DNA of 64,000 nt from Labedella phragmitis (GCF_004078635.1 NZ_RZNB01000007.1:1-64000), one strand, 5' to 3'; positions 15,000 to 24,141 are shown, counted from the stretch's first letter. Program-made: numbers and translations. The notes: generated by a model not told the origin, from the letters alone.

Positions 15000-15355
15000 T
15001 GAGCGGAACTCGGAGCGACCACGGTTCGGCCTCCGTGATGGCCATCGGCATCCTCGCCGTGGCCGTCATCGGCACCACGGCCGTCGGTGCGGTCGGTCTC
15101 GCGACGACTGCGCGCGTCGGGCTCGCGGGGGCAGCGGATGCAGCAGCGCTCGCCGGTGCGGACACTCTCGCGGGTTTCGCCTCGGGCGACCCGTGTCTCA
15201 TCGCCGCGCAGGCGGCCGACCTCAACGCCGCCGATCTCGAGAGCTGCATCGTCTCGGGCTCGGATGTCGAGGTCGTGGTGGGCGGCGTCGTCCTCGGCGT
15301 CCCCGTGACGGCGCGCGCGAAGGCCGGGCCTCCACCCGAGGAGCCTCCGCCGTGA
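14999..15355 (+). CDS. Rv3654c-like Tad-locus protein
   Basis: A 118-residue protein with one N-terminal hydrophobic helix (about 10-40) after DHGSASVMA, which resembles the other two pilin heads but lacks the Glu at +5. An exported domain with DAAALAGADTLAG and two cysteines follows, then a Pro/Glu-rich tail. It matches the last small protein of actinobacterial Tad loci. The usual DEAD-box helicase gene after it is missing. Confidence 0.8.
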   Translation: MSGTRSDHGSASVMAIGILAVAVIGTTAVGAVGLATTARVGLAGAADAAALAGADTLAGFASGDPCLIAAQAADLNAADLESCIVSGSDVEVVVGGVVLGVPVTARAKAGPPPEEPPP

Positions 15356-15376
15356 CGGTCGGTTCCTGGTCGCGCG

Positions 15377-15613
15377 TCAGTCGAACGAGGTGGAGCGGTA
15401 CCGGTATGCCACGGCACTCGGCCGGTCGGAGCCCTCTCGATCGAACTCCCTGTCGGAAGTGCACGTGTATATATAGGTCTTCTTCCCGTCGGTGGGAATT
15501 CCGATGCTCGGTTTCGGTTCTCCTGAATCAAGGAAGTCGACGGAGATCGTCTTCCCCTCGAGCGGACCGTCCGCGAGCTTCGCGGTATAGCGAGCGGCGA
15601 CTGTTGTACTCAT
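15377..15613 (-). CDS. Small conserved-looking protein of unknown function
   Basis: A 78-residue acidic/polar protein with no signal peptide or membrane segment; it reads like a compact beta-rich fold (TAKLADGPLEGKTISVDF, then PTDGKKTYIYTC). I do not recognise the family. The ATG at 15613 has a GTGAGGA site about 13 nt upstream; an ATG three codons earlier (15622) is the alternative. It lies alone between the Tad locus and topA on the opposite strand. Codon use looks normal for the window, which supports a real gene. Confidence 0.65.
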   Translation of the reverse strand: MSTTVAARYTAKLADGPLEGKTISVDFLDSGEPKPSIGIPTDGKKTYIYTCTSDREFDREGSDRPSAVAYRYRSTSFD

Positions 15614-15727
15614 GCGACCCATTGTCCTCACCGGCTCCGGAGACGCAAGAGCCGGGTCGAGGCGAGTGGAGCGATTAGGCACCTCCTCCATTCGTGTGTG
15701 TATGGTGTGCCTGAAGAAAGGACCCCT

Positions 15728-18520
15728 GTGGCCACCACCAAGAAGCTCGTGATCGTCGAGTCCCCGACGAAGATGAAGTCGATCGCGGGGTACCTCGGCG
15801 ACGGCTACGAGGTGCTCTCGAGCGTCGGCCACATCCGGGACCTCGCAGAGCCCAAGAACCTCCCCGCCGAACTCAAGAAGGGCTCCCTCGGCAAGTTCGC
15901 CGTGGACGTCGACAACGGCTTCGAGCCCTACTACGTCGTGTCCGACGCCAAGAAGAAGACCGTCGCGGAACTGAAGCGGGCTCTCAAGGACGCCGACGAG
16001 CTCTACCTCGCAACTGATGAGGACCGCGAGGGCGAGGCCATCGCCTGGCACCTCCTCCAGGTCCTCAAGCCGAAGGTCCCGGTGCACCGCATGGTGTTCC
16101 ACGAGATCACGAAGGACGCCATCCTCGCGGCGAAGGACAACACGCGCGACCTCGACGAGTCGCTCGTCGATGCTCAGGAGACGCGCCGAATCCTCGACCG
16201 CATCTATGGCTACGAGGTCTCACCCGTCCTCTGGCGCAAGGTCGGACCGAGCCTCTCAGCCGGCCGGGTCCAGTCCGCCGCGACGCGTCTCGTCGTCGAC
16301 CGCGAGCGCGAGCGGCTCGCTTTCGTCCCGGCGTCGTACTGGGACATCTCGACGACGGCGACCCCGGGCGAGGAGAGCGACGCCTTCGAGGCTCGGCTCG
16401 TCCGGCTCGACGGCACCCGCGTCGCGACCGGTCGGGACTTCGACGACAAGGGATCGCTCACCGCGAAGGTGACGACGCTCGACGAGGTTTCCGCCACGCG
16501 GCTCGCGAGCGCTCTCGCCGCCGGCGCCGACGCGAAGGTCTCGCGCCTCGAGACCAAGCCGTACTCCCGCCGTCCCGCCGCGCCCTTCACGACCTCGACC
16601 CTGCAGCAGGAGGCGGCCCGCAAGCTCCGCTTCTCCGCCAAGCAGACGATGAGCGTCGCGCAGTCGCTCTACGAGAACGGCTACATCACCTACATGCGTA
16701 CCGACTCGCCGTCCCTCTCGGGACAGGCGATCAACGCGGCCCGCGAACAGGCCGTCGAACTGTACGGAGCCGACTCGATCCCCGACAAACCCCGGCTCTA
16801 CACCGGCAAGTCGAAGGGCGCGCAGGAGGCGCACGAGGCCATCCGGCCGTCGGGGGAGCACTTCCGCTCTCCCGCTTCGCTCGCCAATGCGCTCCGTGGC
16901 AATGACTTCCGCCTGTACGACCTCATCTGGAAGCGCACCGTCGCGAGCCAGATGGCGGATGCGAAGGGGCAGACGGCGACGGTCACGATCGAGGCCGCCG
17001 TTCCCGAAGCCGCCCGCGAGGTCGCGTCGATCGCCGAGTTCACCGCCGCCGGCACCGTCATCACGTTCCGCGGGTTCCTCGCGGCGTACGAGGAGGGCCG
17101 TGACGAGGAGCGCGTCGCCGATCCGACGAAGCGCGAGGCGAAGCTCCCCGAGCTGACGGAGGGGCAGACGCTCACCCTCACGGACGTCGATGCGAAGGGA
17201 CACGAGACGTCGCCGCCGCCGCGCTACACCGAGGCGAGCCTCGTCAAGGCGCTCGAGGAGCTCGGCATCGGTCGTCCGTCCACCTACGCGGCGATCCTCT
17301 CGACCATCATGGATCGCGGCTACGTGAGCCAGCGCGGTCAGGCACTCGTCCCCAACTGGATCGCGTTCAGCGTCGTCCGGCTCCTCGAGGACCACTTCTC
17401 GGAATTGGTCGAATACGACTTCACGGCGTCGATGGAGGAAGATCTCGACGAGATCGCCGCGGGCCGCCGCGACCGCCTCGACTGGCTCACCTCGTTCTAC
17501 TTCGGCAAAGACGCCCACCGCGGCCTGCGGCAGGTCATCGACAACCTGGGGGAGATCGACGCACGCGAGATCAACTCGGTGCACCTCGCCGACGACATCA
17601 CGCTTCGCATCGGCCGATACGGCCCGTATCTCGAGGTCGCCGATCCCGAGGGCACGCCAGATCCCGAGACGGGCGTCGTTCCTCCGCGCCGCGTGAACGT
17701 GCCGGAGGACCTCGCGCCCGACGAGCTGACCGCCGAGAAGGCCCGCGAGCTCGTCGATGCGCCGATCGTCGGCGACCGCGTCGTCGGTGTCGACCCCGAG
17801 ACCGGCAAGCAGATCGTCGTCAAGAACGGGCGTTTCGGTCCGTACGTCACGGAGGTCGAACCGGAACCGGAGGCCGAGGCGCCGCTCGCGGACGCGAAGA
17901 CGGGCGAGATCATCGAGCCCACCGACGCCGAGGCGAAGACGAAGACCACGAAGGCCAAGACGACCAGAGCGAAGACCGCGTCGAAGGCGGCGGCCCCCAA
18001 GCCCCGAACGGCTTCCCTCTTCCGCTCGATGTCACCGGAGGAGATCGACCTCGAGACGGCGCTCAAACTGCTCTCCCTCCCGCGCATCGTCGGCGCCGAC
18101 CCGGAGACGGGCGCCGAGATCACCGCGCAGAACGGTCGATACGGCCCCTATCTCAAGAAGGGCACCGACTCGCGTTCGCTCGAGTCGGAGGACCTCATCT
18201 TCGACATCGAATTGCCCGCGGCTCTCGAGATCTTCGCGCAGCCGAAGTACGGAGCCCGGCGTGCGAGTTCGGCGCTCAAGGAGTTCGAAGCCGACCCCGT
18301 GAGCGGCAAGCCCATCCGCATCCGCGACGGCCGATTCGGTCCCTACGTCACGGACGGCGAGACGAACGTCACGATCCCGAAGGCCGAAAACCCCGAAGAG
18401 ATCACGTTCGAACAGGCCGTCCAGATGCTCGCCGACAAGCGAGCGAAGGGACCGGCCAAGAAGCCCGCGAGGGCGGCCGCGAAGAAGAAGCCGGTGCGCA
18501 AGGCGGCGGCGAAGAAGTGA
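15728..18520 (+). CDS. topA: DNA topoisomerase I (type IA)
   Basis: A 930-residue enzyme that relaxes negative supercoils through a 5'-phosphotyrosine intermediate. The Toprim domain carries IVESPTK and DEDREGEA; the catalytic tyrosine is Y322 in ITYMRTDS. The C-terminal third contains several repeats of the form NGRxGPYxT/L typical of actinobacterial TopA, separated by an Ala/Lys/Thr-rich linker (about residues 725-760), and a Lys/Ala-rich basic tail that helps processivity in mycobacterial relatives. Start is GTG with AAAGGA upstream. tmk overlaps the stop by 4 nt. Confidence 0.97.
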   Translation: MATTKKLVIVESPTKMKSIAGYLGDGYEVLSSVGHIRDLAEPKNLPAELKKGSLGKFAVDVDNGFEPYYVVSDAKKKTVAELKRALKDADELYLATDEDREGEAIAWHLLQVLKPKVPVHRMVFHEITKDAILAAKDNTRDLDESLVDAQETRRILDRIYGYEVSPVLWRKVGPSLSAGRVQSAATRLVVDRERERLAFVPASYWDISTTATPGEESDAFEARLVRLDGTRVATGRDFDDKGSLTAKVTTLDEVSATRLASALAAGADAKVSRLETKPYSRRPAAPFTTSTLQQEAARKLRFSAKQTMSVAQSLYENGYITYMRTDSPSLSGQAINAAREQAVELYGADSIPDKPRLYTGKSKGAQEAHEAIRPSGEHFRSPASLANALRGNDFRLYDLIWKRTVASQMADAKGQTATVTIEAAVPEAAREVASIAEFTAAGTVITFRGFLAAYEEGRDEERVADPTKREAKLPELTEGQTLTLTDVDAKGHETSPPPRYTEASLVKALEELGIGRPSTYAAILSTIMDRGYVSQRGQALVPNWIAFSVVRLLEDHFSELVEYDFTASMEEDLDEIAAGRRDRLDWLTSFYFGKDAHRGLRQVIDNLGEIDAREINSVHLADDITLRIGRYGPYLEVADPEGTPDPETGVVPPRRVNVPEDLAPDELTAEKARELVDAPIVGDRVVGVDPETGKQIVVKNGRFGPYVTEVEPEPEAEAPLADAKTGEIIEPTDAEAKTKTTKAKTTRAKTASKAAAPKPRTASLFRSMSPEEIDLETALKLLSLPRIVGADPETGAEITAQNGRYGPYLKKGTDSRSLESEDLIFDIELPAALEIFAQPKYGARRASSALKEFEADPVSGKPIRIRDGRFGPYVTDGETNVTIPKAENPEEITFEQAVQMLADKRAKGPAKKPARAAAKKKPVRKAAAKK

Positions 18521-19158
18521 CGGGGGAGTCGTCGCCGGCCGGCCTCTGGATCACTCTCGAGGGCGGCGACGGCTCCGGCAAGTCGACGCAAGCGGCGCTG
18601 CTCGAGACCTGGCTCGCCGGGCGGGGGAGGACGGTCCTCCGGACCCGTGAGCCCGGGGGGTCCGACGTCGGCGTGGCGATCCGCGAGATCGTCCTGCATC
18701 ACCGCGGGGACATCGACCCTCGTGCCGAGGCGCTGCTCTACGCGGCCGACCGCGCGCACCACGTGGCGACCGTCGTGAAGCCGGCGCTCGCGCGCGGCGA
18801 GGTCGTCGTGCAGGATCGCTACCTCGACTCGTCGGTCGCCTACCAGGGCGCGGGGCGGGTGCTCGACGGAACCGAGATCCGTAACCTGTCTCTGTGGGCG
18901 ACGGGATCGGCGCTCCCCGACCTGACCATCCTCCTCGATCTCGACGAGGGCGCAGCCCGGGGCCGTCTCGACACGTCGCGCACGCGATACGACCGGCTCG
19001 AGGCGGAGAAGGCCGACTTCCACGCGCGTGTCCGATCGGCCTTCCTCGGCCTCGCGCGTGCCGAGCCGGACCGATTCCTCGTCGTTGACGCGTCAGGGGA
19101 GATCGACGCGATCGCGGAGGCCATCCGGGCTCGCGTGGAGACAGCCCTCGACGCCTGA
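18517..19158 (+). CDS. tmk: Thymidylate kinase
   Basis: A 213-residue kinase converting dTMP to dTDP. P-loop EGGDGSGKST, the TREPGG motif and DRYLDSSVAYQG are all present. It starts with a GTG inside the topA stop region, so it is translationally coupled to topA. The order topA-tmk-holB is common in actinobacteria and groups DNA supercoiling, precursor supply and replication. Confidence 0.96.
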   Translation: MTGESSPAGLWITLEGGDGSGKSTQAALLETWLAGRGRTVLRTREPGGSDVGVAIREIVLHHRGDIDPRAEALLYAADRAHHVATVVKPALARGEVVVQDRYLDSSVAYQGAGRVLDGTEIRNLSLWATGSALPDLTILLDLDEGAARGRLDTSRTRYDRLEAEKADFHARVRSAFLGLARAEPDRFLVVDASGEIDAIAEAIRARVETALDA

Positions 19159-19255
19159 CCGTGTTCCCGGCTGCGGCGGGACCGTCGCTGCGGTGGGGAC
19201 AGAGGCGGGGGAATTCCGACCGACCCTCGCGGCGGCGGGGGTCGGGGGTCCCGGC

Positions 19256-19261
19256 TACGCT
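19256..19261 (+). promoter_or_regulatory. -10 element of holB (leaderless)
   Basis: TACGCT, 6 nt before the GTG at 19268. Confidence 0.45.
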
Positions 19262-19267
19262 GGTCGA

Positions 19268-20518
19268 GTGACGGTGTGGACGGAGATCACGGGGCAGCGC
19301 GACGCGGTCGCCGAGCTCGCTCGCGCGGCCGCCATCGACCCCCGCGACGGCTTCGGGCCGGTCAGCTCCGAAGCCGACGGTCTCTTCGAGGGACTTTCGG
19401 ACACCGACGGATCCGTCACCGCAGCGGATGGCGCGGCGAGTGCCCGCTCCGGTGGCAACGCGAACGCGATGACGCACGCATGGCTCATCACCGGTCCGCC
19501 CGGCTCAGGTCGCTCCAATCTGGCGTACGCTTTCGCGGCCGCACTCATGAGTCCGGACGGGCGCGGTGACGACAACACGGTCCGCCAGGTCGACGCCCGC
19601 ACCCACCCAGATCTCGGCGTTCTCGCGACGGAGAACGTCAGCTTCAAGATCGAAGACGTCCGGCGCTTCGCCACGACGTCCTACTACTCCCCGTCCGTCG
19701 CCCGCTACCGCGTCATGGTCGTCGAGGACGCCGACCGCATGACCGAACGCACCTCCAACGTCCTGCTCAAGGCCCTCGAAGAGCCGCCGGAGCGCACCGT
19801 GTGGATCCTGTGCGCTCCGAGCGACGCCGACATGCTCCCGACCATCCGCTCCCGCGTGCGTACCGTCCGGTTGCGCATCCCCGACGTCGACGAGGTGGCC
19901 GAACTCATCGCACGTCGTGACGGTGTCGACGAGGCGACGGCGGAGCAGGCCGCTCGGCTCGCGCAGAGCCACATCGGCATGGCGCACCGCCTCGCGACCG
20001 ACCCAGAGGCGAGGCGCCGCCGTGACGACACCGTCCGGACCGCGCTCGGGATCCGCTCGGTCGGAGGCGCCGTGCTCGCCGCCGCCCGCATGATCGAGGT
20101 GGCGACCGCCGACGCGAAGGCGTACACCGAGTCGAGGGACGCGGAGGAGCGCGAGAGCGCGCTGCGGTCGCTCGGGGTCGAGCCGGGCGCCGCGGTACCG
20201 GCGGCGCTGCGTTCGCAGCTCCGCGCGCTCGAGGAGGACCAGAAGCGGCGGGCGACACGGTCGCTCCGCGACGGCATCGACCGCATCCTCGTCGACCTGC
20301 TCTCGGTCTACCGCGACATCGTCATGGTGCAGCTGGGTCGACCCGGTGCCGTCATCAATCGCGAATTCGGCGATGACATCGGGCGGGCCGCCGCCGCCTC
20401 GACGCCGGCACGCACACTCGAGACGATGGACGAGATCGCCGTCGCCAGGAAACGTATCGAAGGGAACGTCGCTCCAGCCCTCGCCCTCGAGGCGATGCTG
20501 GTGTCGGCGGTCCGGTGA
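19268..20518 (+). CDS. holB: DNA polymerase III delta-prime subunit
   Basis: A 416-residue clamp-loader subunit of the AAA+ fold. The P-loop region reads GPPGSGRS, with Arg where Lys would bind phosphate, so it is likely a non-hydrolysing subunit, as expected for delta-prime. Sensor-type blocks VVEDADRM and LLKALEEPP follow, and TIRSRVRTVRL ends the AAA+ core. An acidic insert of about 40 residues lies between the N-terminal strand and the P-loop. The GTG start at 19268 is preferred because of the -10 hexamer 6 nt upstream and because the longer frame reads into tmk. The next gene begins 8 nt after the stop. Confidence 0.9.
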   Translation: MTVWTEITGQRDAVAELARAAAIDPRDGFGPVSSEADGLFEGLSDTDGSVTAADGAASARSGGNANAMTHAWLITGPPGSGRSNLAYAFAAALMSPDGRGDDNTVRQVDARTHPDLGVLATENVSFKIEDVRRFATTSYYSPSVARYRVMVVEDADRMTERTSNVLLKALEEPPERTVWILCAPSDADMLPTIRSRVRTVRLRIPDVDEVAELIARRDGVDEATAEQAARLAQSHIGMAHRLATDPEARRRRDDTVRTALGIRSVGGAVLAAARMIEVATADAKAYTESRDAEERESALRSLGVEPGAAVPAALRSQLRALEEDQKRRATRSLRDGIDRILVDLLSVYRDIVMVQLGRPGAVINREFGDDIGRAAAASTPARTLETMDEIAVARKRIEGNVAPALALEAMLVSAVR

Positions 20519-20526
20519 GGGAGAAC

Positions 20527-22086
20527 ATGACACGCACACGCCAGCGCACCCTGCTCGCGATCGGGGCTCTCGCCGTGGCGCTCACGACGCCCCTCACGGG
20601 GTGCGTGACGGCGTTCTTCCCGCAGGGCGGCGGCTCCGGGGGAGTGTCGACGCCGGCCCCGGTCGCGGACGACCTCGCAGAGGATCTCGTCCCGTTCTAC
20701 GAGCAGCAGCTCGCGTGGGAGTCGTGCGAGGGCGACGGCCTCGAGTGCGCGACCGTGACGGCTCCCATGGACTGGGAGAACCCCGCGGACGGCGACATCG
20801 AGTTGTCGATCGTGCGTCAGCGTGCCATGGGCGGCGACCCGATCGGGTCGCTGCTCATGAACCCCGGCGGGCCGGGAGCGTCCGGCGTCGACCTCGTCGC
20901 CGACAGCGTCGACTTCGCCGCCGGGGAACCCCTTCAGCGCGACTTCGACATCGTCGGGTTCGATCCACGCGGTGTCGAGCGCTCGACGCCCGTGCAGTGC
21001 CTCGACGCGGAGGGGATGGACGCCTACCTCTACGACCTCCCCACCGCGGAGAAGGGCAGCGACGCCTGGATCGCCGAGATCGAGGAGGGCGGCGCGGAGT
21101 TCGGTGAGGCGTGCGCCGAGAACACCGGTGAGTCCCTCGAGTTCGTGACGACGGTCAACGCCGCGCGCGACCTCGACCTGCTGCGCGCCGTCCTCGGCGA
21201 CGACCAGCTCTACTACCTCGGCTACTCGTACGGCACGTTCCTCGGGGCCACCTACGCGGAGCTCTACCCGGAGCACGCCGGGCGACTCGTGCTCGACGGC
21301 GCGATCGACCCGTCCGCCTCGATCGCCGACGTGAACGTCGCGCAGTCCATGGGCTTCGAGAGCGCCCTCGCCGCCTACCTCGAAGACTGCCTCGCGTCAT
21401 CCGAGTGCCCCTTCGACGGCACCGTCGACGAGGCCAAACAGGACATCGCGGCCCTGCTCGCCTCGGTCGAGCAGTCGCCGCTTCCCGCGAGCGACGGCCG
21501 GCAGCTCGGCACGTCGACCCTCGTCACGGCCATCATCTATCCGCTCTACTCGGCGGCGAGTTGGCCGTACCTCTCGCAGATGTTCGAGCAGGTCATGTCC
21601 GGTGATCCGACCTACGCGTTCTACTTCGCCGACCAGTACAACGGGCGCGACGAGGACGGCGAGTACCTCAACAACCAGACCGAGGCGTTCTCGGCATACA
21701 ACTGCCGCGACTACACGTTCGACCCGGACGTCTCAACTATGCGCGCCAATGCGGAGGAGCTCGCAGAGCTCGCCCCGGTGATCGGCCCGTACATGGGCTA
21801 CGGCGACATCGGCTGCTCGGCGTGGCCGTACACGGAGCAGGCCGACCGCGACGAGATCCACGCCGAGGGAGCCGCCCCGATCATGGTCGTCGGAACCACG
21901 AACGACCCGGCGACGCCGTACCAGTGGGCAGAGGCGCTCGCCGATCAGCTCGAGAGCGGCTTCCTCGTCACGTACGAGGGCGAGGGTCACACGGCGTACA
22001 ACAAGGGCTCCGACTGCGTGAACGCGGCCGTCGAGGCCTTCCTCGTCGACGGCACAGTGCCGGAGGAGGGGCTCACCTGCCAGTGA
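20527..22086 (+). CDS. Alpha/beta-hydrolase lipoprotein, tripeptidyl aminopeptidase type
   Basis: A 519-residue secreted hydrolase of the SlpD/SlpE/Tap family. The lipoprotein signal ends in LTGC, so it is probably anchored to the membrane outer face. The nucleophile motif is GYSYGT; the catalytic His region is GEGHTAYN near the C-terminus, and the C-terminal TAP-like domain is present. Relatives remove tripeptides from the N-terminus of secreted proteins. ATG 20527 is preferred over the GTG at 20515 because GGGAGA sits 5 nt upstream. Confidence 0.9.
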   Translation: MTRTRQRTLLAIGALAVALTTPLTGCVTAFFPQGGGSGGVSTPAPVADDLAEDLVPFYEQQLAWESCEGDGLECATVTAPMDWENPADGDIELSIVRQRAMGGDPIGSLLMNPGGPGASGVDLVADSVDFAAGEPLQRDFDIVGFDPRGVERSTPVQCLDAEGMDAYLYDLPTAEKGSDAWIAEIEEGGAEFGEACAENTGESLEFVTTVNAARDLDLLRAVLGDDQLYYLGYSYGTFLGATYAELYPEHAGRLVLDGAIDPSASIADVNVAQSMGFESALAAYLEDCLASSECPFDGTVDEAKQDIAALLASVEQSPLPASDGRQLGTSTLVTAIIYPLYSAASWPYLSQMFEQVMSGDPTYAFYFADQYNGRDEDGEYLNNQTEAFSAYNCRDYTFDPDVSTMRANAEELAELAPVIGPYMGYGDIGCSAWPYTEQADRDEIHAEGAAPIMVVGTTNDPATPYQWAEALADQLESGFLVTYEGEGHTAYNKGSDCVNAAVEAFLVDGTVPEEGLTCQ

Positions 22087-22087
22087 T

Positions 22088-22124
22088 CCGGGGGCGCTAC
22101 GCGCCCGGGCGGCGCCGCCGTTTT
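22088..22124 (+). terminator. Probable terminator after the hydrolase gene
   Basis: GGGCGC-TAC-GCGCCC followed by a second GC palindrome (GGCGGCGCCGCC) and TTTT at 22121-22124. Confidence 0.55.
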
Positions 22125-22151
22125 CACGTTCGCCCCTCGACCCGCTAAGAT
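22123..22151 (+). promoter_or_regulatory. Promoter of tRNA-Thr
   Basis: -35-like TTCACG (22123-22128), 17-nt spacer, -10 TAAGAT (22146-22151); about 40 nt of leader precede the tRNA. Confidence 0.55.
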
Positions 22152-22199
22152 CGTTCACTGTGCGTTACAGAAATCCGGAAACGGGTTCGGAGCGCATGT

Positions 22200-22272
22200 G
22201 CCGCCTTAGCTCAGTTGGTAGAGCGATTCACTCGTAATGAATAGGTCGTCAGTTCGATTCTGACAGGTGGCT
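22200..22272 (+). tRNA. tRNA-Thr (CGT)
   Basis: A 73-nt cloverleaf. Acceptor GCCGCCT pairs with AGGTGGC (one G-T), anticodon arm ATTCA/TGAAT encloses CTCGTAA with anticodon CGT, and the T-arm carries AGTTCGATTCT. The CCA end is not encoded, unlike the tRNA-Pro in this window. Confidence 0.95.
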
Positions 22273-22407
22273 CCGTGTTCATGAGAGTCGACGGCCCGCG
22301 CCGGTGTCGTCTCCCGAATCCCTCGGCCTCGGCCGGGGGATTTCTTCGTGGGGCGACAGGTCGTTCTCTCGGTCTATCGGATCGTTCCCGCCGGGCCGGT
22401 CGCGGTG

Positions 22408-22413
22408 TACCGT
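22408..22413 (+). promoter_or_regulatory. -10 element of AraC-type gene (leaderless)
   Basis: TACCGT, 6 nt before the ATG at 22420. Confidence 0.4.
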
Positions 22414-22419
22414 CGAGGC

Positions 22420-22896
22420 ATGTCACCCGATCGGCTCCGGATGCTGCGCGACCTGCGGCGTGCCCGTGACCTGATCGATCGCGAGTACGCGCGGCCGCTC
22501 GACGTGCCGACGATCGCGCGGCACGCCCTCATGTCGCCGTCGCACTTCTCCCGGCAGTTCCGAGCCGCCTACGGTGAGACGCCATACGAGTACCTCATGA
22601 CCCGACGTATCGAGCGGGCGATGCTGCTCCTCCGGAGCGGCGTCTCGGTGACGGACGCGTGTACGGCTGTCGGTTGCACCTCGCTCGGCTCGTTCAGCTC
22701 GCGTTTCTCCGAGGTCGCGGGGGAGCCGCCGCGCTCCTACGCCGCTCGCGAGCACGCGGCCGTCGCGGCCATGCCGTCGCGATTCGCCCACGCCGTCACC
22801 CGGCCCCGCCGATCCGGGCGCCGCGTCCCCGGCCGGGCTATCGAGCAGGATCGGAGAAGCGCCGACGCAGCCTCCAACCCTACGGTGAAGGCATGA
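22420..22896 (+). CDS. AraC-family transcription regulator
   Basis: A 158-residue regulator made almost only of the AraC DNA-binding domain (about residues 10-110): two helix-turn-helix units, the first with MSPSHFSRQFRAAYG, the second with GCTSLGSFSSRFSEVAG. There is no sugar-binding arm. The basic C-terminal tail is disordered-looking. It overlaps the VOC gene by 4 nt (ATGA); this AraC plus VOC pair is frequent in actinobacteria and suggests the regulator controls its own operon. Confidence 0.9.
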   Translation: MSPDRLRMLRDLRRARDLIDREYARPLDVPTIARHALMSPSHFSRQFRAAYGETPYEYLMTRRIERAMLLLRSGVSVTDACTAVGCTSLGSFSSRFSEVAGEPPRSYAAREHAAVAAMPSRFAHAVTRPRRSGRRVPGRAIEQDRRSADAASNPTVKA

Positions 22897-23297
22897 TCTC
22901 CCTCCAGTACTGCGCCATCACCGTCGAGGACGTCGACGCCTCTATCGCCTTCTACCGTGACGCCCTCGGCTACGAGGTGCGCAACGACGTCTCCTCGGGG
23001 GACCAGCGCTGGGTCACTCTCGGAGCCGGGGACGAGCCGGCGGCCGCCGAACTCGTCCTCTCGCAGCCCCATGCCGGGCAGTCGCCCGAAGACGGCGACA
23101 CTCTCCAGGAACTGCTCGTGAAGGGCGTGCTCGGGTTCTTCGTCTTCCGCACCGACGACGTGGACGCGGCCTTCGAGCGGGCGCGCACTGCAGGCGCCGA
23201 CGTGCTGCAGGAGCCCGTCGACCAGCCGTGGGGCCCACGCGACTGCGCGTTCCGGGATCCGTCGGGCAACATCATCCGTGTAGCGCAGGCCCTTTGA
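22893..23297 (+). CDS. VOC-superfamily (glyoxalase-like) protein
   Basis: A 134-residue protein with two beta-alpha-beta-beta-beta units of the vicinal oxygen chelate fold, starting YCAITVEDVDASIAFYRDAL and ending in CAFRDPSGNIIRVAQ. Possible metal ligands include the C-terminal region before DPSGN, but the typical first His is replaced by Cys (QYCAITV), so it may not be a classical glyoxalase. Substrate unknown. Translationally coupled to the AraC-type gene. Confidence 0.85.
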   Translation: MISLQYCAITVEDVDASIAFYRDALGYEVRNDVSSGDQRWVTLGAGDEPAAAELVLSQPHAGQSPEDGDTLQELLVKGVLGFFVFRTDDVDAAFERARTAGADVLQEPVDQPWGPRDCAFRDPSGNIIRVAQAL

Positions 23298-23327
23298 CGC
23301 ACGGCGCGCGCCGCCGAGGGTCCCGCC

Positions 23328-24053
23328 TCACCGCAGCAGGTCGGTCAGCGTCTGCGCGTTGCGCACGGCGTTCCCGTCGCCGTCGTTGTTGAAGTACACG
23401 TAGACGTCCTTCCCGGATTCACGCCACTCGCGGATCCGGTCCGCCCACCACGCGAGGTCGGCGTCCGAGTAGGAGCCCGCGTAGAGCCGCTCGTGGTCGG
23501 GGCCGTGCATGCGGACGTAGACGACGTCCGACGTGGCGCGGAGGACGCACGGCAGCCCGGCGCCGCTCATGACGCACATCGCGGCCCCGTGATCCTCGAG
23601 CAACCGGAAGACGCCCTCGTCGTTCCAGCTCGGGTGCCGCCACTCGATCGCGACGGCGATCCACGGCGGCATCGCCTCGAGGAAGTAGGCGAGTCGCGCG
23701 TCGTCGCGTTCCAGATCGGGAGGCAACTGCACGAGCAGGACGGCGCGGTGGTCGCCGAGTTCGTGCCACGACGCCACGATGCGATCTACCCACGACTCGG
23801 GATGCAGCAGCCGACGACCATGGGTCAACCAGCGCGGCGCCTTGGCGGACAGGAGGAACCCCGGCGGCAAGCGATCGCGCCACCCCGCGAAGGTCGGGGG
23901 AGGAGGCCACCGGTAGAAGCTCGCGTTGAGTTCGACGGTCGGGAAGCGCTCCGTGTACGCGTCGAGGCGGCGGCTCGACGGGAGGCCCGGCTGATAGAGG
24001 ACGCCGTTCCAGTGGTCGTAGCTCCAGCCCGAGGTCCCGATATGGATTCCCAC
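23328..24053 (-). CDS. DUF72 family protein (YecE-like)
   Basis: A 241-residue protein of the DUF72 TIM-barrel family: starts GTSGWSYDHW, has ELNASFYRWP, and ends with YVYFNNDGDGNAVRNA. The function of the family is not settled. The start is GTG, with TACGCT 6 nt upstream suggesting a leaderless message. It is the last readable gene before a stretch of 395 bp that holds a ROK remnant. Confidence 0.92.
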   Translation of the reverse strand: MGIHIGTSGWSYDHWNGVLYQPGLPSSRRLDAYTERFPTVELNASFYRWPPPPTFAGWRDRLPPGFLLSAKAPRWLTHGRRLLHPESWVDRIVASWHELGDHRAVLLVQLPPDLERDDARLAYFLEAMPPWIAVAIEWRHPSWNDEGVFRLLEDHGAAMCVMSGAGLPCVLRATSDVVYVRMHGPDHERLYAGSYSDADLAWWADRIREWRESGKDVYVYFNNDGDGNAVRNAQTLTDLLR

Positions 24054-24059
24054 CCTCCG

Positions 24060-24065
24060 AGCGTA
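24060..24065 (-). promoter_or_regulatory. -10 element of the DUF72 gene (leaderless)
   Basis: TACGCT on the minus strand, 6 nt from the GTG at 24053. Confidence 0.4.
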
Positions 24066-24141
24066 GGCATCTCGACCCGGCGGCCGACAACCCCTTCCGG
24101 GAGGACGTCCGATCCGTCCCGAAAGCCGAGGTCAGTCGAGA

